From NCBI RefSeq assembly GCF_048771995.1, contig NC_133030.1, positions 10,432,001-10,496,000 on the forward strand: a DNA stretch of 64,000 bases, written 5' to 3'. Below, in pieces: positions 38,701 to 49,400 of the stretch. How positions within the stretch are numbered: position 1 is the first letter of the stretch; every line of letters begins with the position of its first letter. The notes beneath the pieces were generated by a model. The model saw nothing but the letters and a program-made list of their open reading frames with translations, did not search any database and was not told the origin of the DNA. The position numbers were made by a program, and so were the translations under genes. The stretch comes from Taeniopygia guttata (Eukaryota; Chordata; Aves; Passeriformes; Estrildidae).

Positions 38701-41700
38701 AATGCAAAAAGTCCTGGTACCACCAAGAAAACACCCACACTTATACCTCAGTTGGTGTAACAAAAGTGAGGTCAGGTAACACCATGTAAAACGTAAAATT
38801 TTCAGAGCTTCCTGTTTTTCATAAATGTAATGGGAAGAAAAAAGGGAGGTGGGAGCGTTTTCTGTCATATTTCTGTACTACAGAACACCTGCAAAATGGA
38901 CAGGAGCGTGGTTGTTTCAGTCAGGAAAAGAAGGGAGCTTTTTTTAATGCTTTTGAGTTAAAGCAGTGTCCTGTTACTGCCATCCTTGATCTCCTTCATC
39001 TGTTACCTGGCAGTGACTTCAGCCAATAATGCTTTGCTTCCCAACCTGCTGGGGATGTTCCCTCCTGCCCCTGTATGGAAGAAAAAGAACAAACACTGTA
39101 AAATCCAAGGTGTGCAGACCTAGTGTCCTCTAATTAATTCACCTTGGTCCAGCTGCCTGGCACAGATTATGCAATATTGGGTTGCTGGTGAGTTGCAGGT
39201 TGCTCTGGCCAGTTCCCAGTGTTGGCACTGGGCAAGGAAAAAGCATTTTTACTCAAGGTGTGAGGCTGCAGCATCAATTCCAGGAGCTGGAAGGGCTCCC
39301 TAGCACTAGGTCAGTGTAACACTAGCAAGGGCTGTGTGGGGAGGCACTTCCAGGTGTGTAATTACATATCCCTGTATCCTGCCAGTTGTTGTGGCATGGA
39401 TGGAGCTCAGCCTCTGTTCAGCTCAACTTCCAGAGCCAGGGTGCAGGGCTGGGATACCTTCGGCACAGGTGTGGATGCATCTCCTCATGTTCAACACCAT
39501 TTTGCATGTGAGGAAGATGCCTAATTGTGATTTATGCAGGAGACTTGGGTGCCTCCCTAAACCAATGGCAGCTGGCTTTGGTTGTGTTTGTATTGTTGTA
39601 CAAAAATATTGTTGCATTTGTTGCAGTCCCCTGTCAGCTAAAACAGATCCCTAAATAAACACAAGGCTATGTGTTTCACCTGGAGCTCACTTCAAATTCT
39701 GCATGAACACCATCAAGACTTCTATTGTACCTGTCTTGTTTTCATTCCTGTGCTTTTGAAGTGCAAATGCAGGGCATAAAATGCAGTCACTTCCCTTGCC
39801 TAGACTGGATTGGTAGCATGGCAGCATCCTTGTGGAGACTTCCCAAGTGACTAGGAATTTCCAGGGAAGTTGATTTCAACAGGAGGAGTGCCAGTGATGC
39901 ATGTTGGTAACAAAACTCACCCTCTGGTTGCTTGGTGCAGTGTTTTGTCTGACACATAAGACTGTGTAGAACTGCTGTCTCTGAACTTCACCAATTTCTT
40001 TCAGTCAGCTGTTGGACATGAATACCAATCCAAACTTTCTAAGCATTGCTCTCAAGTGGATTTGGTGAAAGGGTTTGGTGGCAAGTTTGGAGTACAAACC
40101 GACAGAGTTGACCAGGTGAGTGATTTCCTCCTGCAGCCACCCACAGTGGTTTATTTTCTCCTTTTGTACATAAAACTGCAGAATTCCAATGCCTTAGGAT
40201 GCTGTGGGCTGCTCTTTTTGAAGTTTAGCAGAAGCTAACACTGACTGTTAGGGAGATAAATTACTGTTTAAAGCAGAGTAGAAAAAAGCCCTTATGGGAA
40301 TTTGAGATGACTTGAAAACAAAGTTGAAAAGAGATGTTAAAACACTACTTCTTTGTGTTCTTTGACAAGGTCAGTGTGAATACTGTAAAATGTTTGGGGA
40401 TGGTTTGCCCTGTATCACAATATGAGCTGGTGGGCAGGATAATTAATATTCTGTTCCAAGACTGCATAACAATCTCCACATGGAAATGCTGGATTTCTGT
40501 CATACTGAATTGCTGGACCTGGCAAGACCAGGCTGGAGTGTGCTGCTGGGAAAATTTGCCTTGACAAGGGAGGACAAAACCCTGGCCATGAGGACATGCA
40601 CTGAACTACCATGTAAATGAATATGGCCCATAAGTTAAAGAGGTATTTATGCCCCCAGTTTGGAAGGTCAGAGCAGGATGGAAAGACAAAGGAACTTGCC
40701 ATGATCTGTGTACACTGAAGTGTGTGCAGTTTTTCTCCTAATGCCTAACTCTGTCACAGTTGTCATTTTATTTCTCTTCCAGTCAGCTGTTGGGTTTGAA
40801 TATCAGGGCAAAACTGAGAAGCATCCCTCCCAAAAAGGTAAAGTGGGGAGGTGGTCACCTTGGTGGGCACGTTTTCGATAAAAAATAGAGTAGATTCTTT
40901 CACTGTGTGGATAGTACCTTCTTTAGTGAGACCTCTGCATGACATTCCCAATGAATCACAAGGTGGGTTTGGTGGAACAGAGGAGGAAAAAATTAATTTC
41001 TTAGCAGTTTTGTGAGTTGAAGAGGTTTTAAGGTAAGGAAATAGTGGGTCATCAGAAGTCTATTTTTTCTTTCTGAAGTGAGGTTCAGGGATATGTCAGG
41101 AAGACTGGGAGCTGCTCTTTGCTGTATTGCATTCTGTTGGAAATAGGGAATTAATTTAAAGGGAGTCATCATAAGCTGTAGGACTGTTGCTTATCTTGTG
41201 TTAAAAATTAAACTGAATTTTATATGCTAAAGCATTCATAATACTTCAGTTCTGAAATAACTTGTTTTTCCCCTCAATTTGCTTTCATGCTGTTTTTATT
41301 GTGCTTTACTCTCAATGCAGACTACTCAAGTGGTTTTGGTGGAAAATACGGAGTACAGGCTGACAGAGTGGACAAGAGTGCAGTGGGGTTTGATTACCAG
41401 GGGAAAACTGAGAAACACGACTCCCAGAAGGGTGAATAGACACACGTGTGTTAGCAGGCTCCTTCCCTAGTGCTCTAGGCACTGCCCATAGCCCATGTTG
41501 TAAAATACTCATGTTTTACACCCCTTGCACTCCTAACCTGCTGAAAGGTAATGCTGGGTAAAATTTACGTTGCTGAAAACCTCAACTTCTTGGGGGAAAA
41601 AAAAAAAAAAAAAAAAAAATCTGCCTGGTTTTAAGGGATGGTCCAGGGCACACACGTTTGTCTGGAGGTTTTTTACAGCTCGTTTTGAAAAACTCAAAGT

Positions 41701-43402
41701 ACTCAGACTGTGAGCAGCTTAACCATCACAGAGAAGTGTGTCTAAAAGACTCAGCTGTTCGTGGATTAAAACACTTAGCAGTGTTTAGAGTTAATACTGT
41801 GTTGCTGCTCAAGTTTCCAGGCATATGTAATCAAAAATTGACTATTTTATTGAAAAATTGTGACAATTTTGCCATCTGTTTCTGTTTGTCCCAAAGAAAT
41901 GTTTGAACTCCAGAAATGTTGACAAGGAGCAGGGGGTGTTTAAAAGCATTCAGGCTGTTGCTGACATGGGTTTTGAAGTTCACTTCACCATAAGTGTCTT
42001 CAGAATTTTACCAAGGAGTCAGGCTGGCATTGCCCAGCAAAATGCTATTTTATTTTCCATCCCGAAGAATATGTTCTGAAGGATTTCTGACTTCAGTGTC
42101 TGAAATCAAGTTTAGCTGTGGATGTCAGTGCTTCTTTTAAAACACAGTGCAGTGCTAACAGCCCTAATTATCACAATTACTCAAGGTCTCGATTTTGTTG
42201 CTGAACACTTACAATCAAAACTCTTCCCTCTTATCTCTAGATTATTCCAAGGGCTTTGGTGGTAAATACGGTGTCGACAAGGACAAAGTGGATAAAAGTG
42301 CTGTTGGCTTTGAATATCAAGGCAAAACAGAAAAACATGAATCACAGAAAGGTTTTTATTATCTTCTTTAAAAATAGTAGCTCAGACCCTTTTAAACCTG
42401 GGAAAAATACTTTGGGGTTTTTTTTGGGTGGGAGTTTTTAGTTTGTTTTTTTGGGGGTTTTTTTGGGTTTTTTTTTTGTGGTAAATGCGTGTTTACCCCA
42501 TGTGTGTGCAGATTTTGGATCCCCTTAAAAGAGTGAATACATTATTTACCAGGCAGCTTGTCCCCTAACATATTGCTGGTTCTTTTATTAAATGCGGTTT
42601 GCAGCTACGAATTGCAATAATATTTTCTGAAAACTTCACAGATTATGTAAAGGGCTTTGGAGGCAAGTTTGGTGTGCAGACAGATAGACAAGACAAATGT
42701 GCCCTTGGCTGGGACCACCAGGAGAAGGTGCAGCTGCACGAGTCCCAGAAAGGTACATCAGCTCTCGGTTCCTTGCTGTTCTTTCTGCCTGCCCTCATTT
42801 TGACCTCCTGTTGCCTTGTGTTAGCCCTGCCCTGGTGTCTTTGAGAGCCTCACAGGAGCTGATGTGAGGCTTCTTTCCTGTGTCTGTGTTTTGCTGTCAC
42901 TGGGTGAACTGGTGGCTACAGAGCAGCTTTGGTACAGCTGACACCCAGCCCCTCCACGTCCAGGCTCAGGACTAAATTTTCCCTTTATGGGCCTTCAAAT
43001 ATGCTGGATTATTTTCCTTTTTCAGTTGAGCTTTGCAAACCACAGGTTAGGAATTCCTTTGTACTTTCCACAAAGAAATTTTCCCTTCTGAATTCTGTTG
43101 TGTAGATCTTTGTTTCCATGCAGGAAGAGTTGAAAATCAAATGCTGTTCTTTTTCATGGCCTGTGGGGTACCTGTTTCTATGAAATACTTGGTTCCCAGT
43201 CAAAATACAACTTCCTGTAAAATGCAGCTGTTGCTCCTCAGCCCTCTGCCTGTCACTGCTCTTGACTTAAAGAAATTAATATTTTTAAAGTAATGAAATT
43301 AAAACTGTTCCTCAAAATATTATTCTGTTGGGTGCTCCAGCAGACTTGTTGTGAGAGGATTACCTGAATCCCTTTTTTTCTGTGCCATCCCTCATTTTAT
43401 AG

Positions 43403-43434
<32 letters not shown>

Positions 43435-46400
43435 AAAATAAATAAATGGCTGGTCCCTAGGCAGCAGTAGGGAATGATCAGCTCTTAGCTGAAACCTTTT
43501 CTCCCTCAAGCTGTGTGGCAGCAGGAACATTCCTCTTTTCTTTAAGGAGTATCTGGAGGGTGGTCTCTGGGGGGCTCATCTTCACACCTCTTTAAAAATC
43601 AGCTCTCTGTACAAATGTTAACTATGCAGATGAAGGAAGCTCATTTGATTCTCTTGTACTGTTTTGGTGTTTATCCTGTTTATTCTCTAGTATCATATGT
43701 TGTTTTGTTTGGATGAGCAAATTACCTGTTTACCCGTGTTCATACCTTTGATCAAATGCAAGTACGTTATGCAGTATGGATGAAAAATGTTGAGAAATGC
43801 TTTTTTTCTGTGACTTCAGAATGGTGTTCTTATATCTGATAAATCATCTCAAGTTGAGACTTTTTTCAATTTACTTTTGTAGAAGTGTCTTATTTCTTTT
43901 TTTTCTCACTATCCAAAATTGCTGATAATTGAAAATATTGCAAAAATTATTTTGAGTGTCTCTGACTGAAATTTAATTCCCTGCCTTGGTTTTAATATAT
44001 CCCATGTGGCTTTTTCAGACTATAAGAGTGGTTTCGGAGGGAAATTTGGTGTACAGACAGAAAGGCAGGACCCATCTGCTGTGGGATTTGATTACAAGGA
44101 GAAACTAGCCAAGCATGAATCTCAACAAGGCACCGTTTTCACTTTTTACTTTCTTACCAGTGCAGCCACTTCTCACACAGTCTGAAATAGTTTTCTGAGT
44201 AGATCAATGCCAGGAATGTGCAGACACTTTATTGCGCTTCTATTCTTCCATGATCCAGCTGTTTTCTTTATTCTACCCTTAAATTATTAGCTCAAGCAAG
44301 CCTGTGTTCAGGAAACACCCAGTGTTTAGTCAACAGCTCTGCAAAGTCCTGAATTAGTTATAGCTGTACATTCACGGGGGTAATGACATTATTGTTAGTA
44401 TGATGTTAATGAAATCAGTTTTAGAGACTATAAAGTTTTGCCTGGGTAAATTTGTGGAAAAATATTCAGGTAACCATTAACAAGAAATGAGCTGTGGCAA
44501 GATAATTTAAAAATGATTGTAGTCTTTGAAAGAAGTAGGAATATTTGTGGCTTTTGGGTGAGCAAATGCTGTTATAATGCTCTGTTTATTAATTGTGAAA
44601 TAGTTGGGGTACAACCCATGAATTCCTGCTTTTCCATTATCTTAAAGTGAGGAGTCTGGAGCAGCAAAATGTAAGTGTAGTATATTTATTCTGGCTGAAA
44701 ATACATACAAAACCGAAGAAAATGAGGTTGTTCATTGATAGTGGATATTTTCCTGTGCTATAGTGACACATATTCAGACTTTCAGAGCCTGAGTGCAAGC
44801 ACTGCAGTGGCTGGCAGGGAGAGCCAGTGGTTTGGGGGCTGAGAGGAGAAGGGGTTGTATTCCAGGGACTGAGAGGAAACATGGGCAGTGTAAGGGCACG
44901 TTCCTACAGCTCACACACCACAAAGAGGTGGTTTTTCCAGTCACACACTCTTGCTGCTGCTGTTGTGCTGCTCTGGTGCACCTCAGATGTTCCTATGAGA
45001 GCAGAAACGCTCTCCTGTCTGGGTTTGCTTGTTGTTTTTATCAATATCTCTGGTGAGTGAATTTGGGAGCGTGACAAGTGCTGAGGGCAGCACTAGCTAG
45101 GAGGAAGAGTGTGCAGCTCAGGGCTGGTATGGGATAGCACAGCCACCCCATTTCTCTGCTGGTGAGTTGCTTTAGGCAGCTAAAGCTGGCCTATGTAATT
45201 TCCCCTTTCCATGTGTAGAGCAGGCTTTAATAGTCACCAATGGCTTTAATATTCACCAGCTGAGTATCTAAACCAAAACCACTGGAATGAGAAAATTAAC
45301 ATTTTCCCGCCATTCACAAAGAGGAAAAAAAAAGCCAAAACCGAAACACCTCTGTGGTCACTGAAGTCTCCTTTGAGCAAAGCAAAATGGCTCAGGCTCC
45401 ATGATTCCTGCAGAAGGCTCAGATTTGGTGCTGTCAAAGGCTGTGTTACTGAAGTGGTGCATCAGGAGGGCTCCTCCCTTACTCCTTGCTTGATACCTGT
45501 TCAATCCTCAGCTTCATGTTTACTCAGGGAATGCATGTGGCCCACAGTCTGTCATCTGCTGGTGTTCCTGAGGGCTCCTGGGCTTCTGTGTCCTCTCTGA
45601 ATCAAAGCCGAGCTGCCTTTCCTCTGGTGGCTGTCACTGTGGCTCTGCATGAGGCTGGAATGGCTCTTTGCACCTGAGGTGGCTGTTTACATTTGGCAGC
45701 AAGGTGGGAGGGGCACACAGCTCCCTGCTCTGACCTTTTTTGTCCTGCTTTTAGATTATTCCAAAGGATTTGGAGGCAAGTACGGTGTCCAGAAAGATCG
45801 GATGGATAAGGTAAATTGCTTCAAAGAGCCATGACTTCTGGCCAGGCAGAACAGCCTGGTTAGATCTACACTGCTCAGCTCTCTATTTCAGGACACTTCT
45901 CCAGTCTAAGGGCAGAGTTTTGTGCTTTTCTAAACCTTTATAAAGCAAACTTATACACCCAGAGCTGGTGCCAGCTTATGTGGATTAGAACAGCAACAGC
46001 TACACAATGTATGTTTATTGCCTTGGTTTTAGTTCTGATGAGTCACTCATAAACTTTTTTATTTTTAATTAATGGGATTTTGATGTGTTCAGAACTGCCC
46101 CTGAAGATTAATTCTGTGTAGCTTGACTTGCAGAAAGGATTATTCTGTTTGTAAAGTTTTGATCCTTCCTGATTTGGCTTTGATGTTCTGCTAAAAGCCT
46201 TAAGGACAGTATCACAGTAAATTATTTCGGGTTGAGGCTGTATGAATGTCTTCATGAATTTGTGGGGGTTTTTACATGTATCCTTTTTGTCCTTACTGAT
46301 AGAATGCAGCAACTTTTGAAGATATTGAGAAACCATCATCAACTTATCAGAAGACCAAGCCAGTAGAAGCTGGTAAGGCATTGGCCCCAAATCCTTTCTT

Positions 46401-49400
46401 TGGAGGTGATTATGTCCAAAGTCCTGGATTATTGATGTAGTAGTGCTGAGTAAGGGTCATCCAGAGAGAACTGCTGTATTTGCAGCTCTTTAGCAGCCTC
46501 GGATATTCTCCCTCCTTCCTTTAGAGGTTGTTTTGCTTTGTTCCAGTTTGTTTTCTTCTCTTGAGGATCATCAGAGTTAAGGAAGGGAGAATAAAAAGCA
46601 TGAGAATAAGGAAGAATAAATTGTGTGGGGTAGTGGTGGAGCCTGTACTCTGAAGGAGTGGAGGGAGAAGCATTACAGAGGTTTTTTGGAAGAGAAATAA
46701 GATGCACAGGAGGTTTGAGCTGGGAAGGGAGAGGAAGAAAGAGGAATAGAAGGACTTTCCTGACTGAACTAAAAACTCAGAGGGCAGAGAAGCAGAAATT
46801 CATAGCAAAAACTCATTCCAGGCTACTTTTATATAGAACCTGAGACATGATTTGACTTAAGTTCTTTCCGTGTTACAGTTGCCAATAAAACAAGCACCAT
46901 CCGAGCTAACTTTGAGAACCTGGCCAAGGAGAAAGAGCAGGAAGACCGAAGGAAGGCAGAAGCTGAGAGAGCCCAAAGAATGGCCAGGGAGAAGCAGGAA
47001 CAGGAGGAGGCTCGGAGGAAACTGGAGGTCAGTAAGAGCCAAATTCCATTGGAGCAGCGTGGTTTCAATGCAATGCTGGGAGAAAAAGGAATCTTTGAGA
47101 AAAGGTTCCTTATTTCCAGCTGGCCTTTAAAGCTGAAAGTGTGTTTGTGCCTGTACTTCAGCTGTGTTTGAATCCAGCCTAGCCTTTTCCTCCTGTGGTT
47201 CTGCCTTTTGGCAGTCCCGTGTTCCCTTTGGGCATGGAAGAGCTCATGAGGGGAGAGCTCTGTGGTCCCCAAAAGGCCCTGCATGTTCAAGAATTTCATC
47301 CCATGGTGAGAGCTGGTGATGCTATTCCTTTGGGATCAGTGTTTTGGGAGATGGAGGTGGTATAACACACAGTCAGGAGATCAGGGGAAGATAATCTTCC
47401 AAATGTTAATTTGGAATCTTAGGGATTTTTAAAAATTGACTTTGCATTGATATGGGTAAAAGCTTCATGATTTTTGTGTTATTTATGAGCAAGATAATTC
47501 CAGGATGTTTATCTTATCTGCTTTATGGAATTTGCATATTTGTTTGTATTAGTTTGTATTACAGGAGACTAAGGCTTGATGTAATTAATTTGTTTTAGGA
47601 GTACAGAAGACTGCCTGGTAGGCTCTCTTCCTCTAAAGTGATTGCTTTTCTTTTTTTTAATTAATTTTTCCTTGTTTCCCCCTTTTCTCTCAGCTTATCA
47701 CCTATTTTGCCTTACAGCATCACGATGTGCAGTGTGAGCATATGTTCACTGCAGAAATGTATCCCGAGCTGAATGGGAGCTCATCTTCTGTGCATCATTC
47801 TAATGCTGCCTTTCCTCCACGTGGACTTTTAGTACCTTCTCCCAAACACTCCTGGGGTTTCTTTACTGTGCTGGAGAAAAGCTGGGAGAGGAAGAGGTCA
47901 TGAAATGGTGTGGATTGGAAGGGACCTTAATTGCTTTGTCTTTTTCTTTAAAATTATTTTGTTATCTCAGTAATTACGTTATTTCTCTACTGGTATTTTT
48001 GATTTGAGTGTGAGTTAAATCCAAGCTGTTTTGCTGGATTTTTCTTGTGCTTCATCAAAGATTCTGTTGCCTGGACACATTTGGAGTTTTTTTCCCCCAA
48101 AGCTGGTATTTAAATTTCCCTGTAACCAGGTGATTAATGTTCTTACAGCCTGAACATCTGCATGGTTAACTGTGGGATTCTGCAAACAGAGAGAGAGGGG
48201 GAATGAGGTTGAGGACAACTGAAATGGCTCTGCTGGCACTGCCCCTTGCTCCCAAGCTGAGTAGGAGAAGGGCAGGGATGTGATCCACACCATCCACAGA
48301 GAGTGCAAAGGGCAGGGATGGACTCTGGCTGGCTTGAACTTTCTGCCAGTGAACTTCTTCACTTCAGAGGATATGTGGGCATACACCCTCCCACAATGGG
48401 AATGTACACATGGACTGCATTCCTTCCAGAGTCCTGGCTACTAGTAATCCTCATTCTGGTTTGCTTTTCACAAATGTCACACAGGCAAAGAGTGCTCAGG
48501 GAGTTCTTTGATGCCTGGTTGAGTCAGTGCTGCCTCATGATTTCACTGTGCTCTGCTGCCTTGCAAAAAAAGGCAGGATGCTCTTTCACATGGAGCATTT
48601 CATTGTGGAACAAAACCCAGCCTGAGGGGAACCATGCAATTTAAATGTTTTATGGCAATTACACTGTGTCTATCCTAAGCTATAATCTGGATTGCAGACC
48701 CATTTTCTAGGACAAATTAGTCAAACTGTTGCCACATTTGCTATCGTTAATGGACTGATACTGCTTAATTTGTCCCCAAACTTAGGTTTGACTTCTAATA
48801 CTCACTCTTCTGGTGCCTTTTTATCTTTTTTATCTGTAGCACAGGATTTAAAAGTGAGGGAGTGTTTGCATCAGGAGAGACTTTTTCCAGAAAGCACAGC
48901 ACTAAGCTTTGAATTGTCTTCAAAGCTGGCTCTGCTCTCAAGACACGCTTTGCTTTCCTTGTTGGATGTATTTTTTTCTGACCTGTGACAAGAAAAGGAA
49001 AGGAAGAATTTCTTGCAACAGAGTCCTACCACTGCATCTCTGTACTGCCATTTCTCCTGAGAATCCTCTGGGATGTTATAGCTGGAGTAACTGATTTCCA
49101 TTGCACACAGACAGTTTGGCCCTGGATTAATTCATGGTTTACTTTTCACCTGCGATAAAGAGAGGCAAAATGAAAGTTACTTGTTGAAATAGTTACCTGA
49201 TTTTGTGTCATGTGAGCAACACAGTATGTCTTGCACTTCTGTGTCCTGCCTCCCTAATGAGTGGCTTTCCAATGATTGTGGAATTGCCCTGTGATTCACT
49301 GGTGGGATGGCACAGCATGAAGCACTTGAGTGTCAGAGCAGATCCACATTCTTTGTGTCACAGACCACGAAAGCAATACTGCTTTTATTTCTACCACATC

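Noticed and set aside
44130-44136. Alternative GT donor for the CTTN repeat-6 exon
   Set aside because: Using the GT five bases downstream would add 5 nt and shift the reading frame into the last half repeat.
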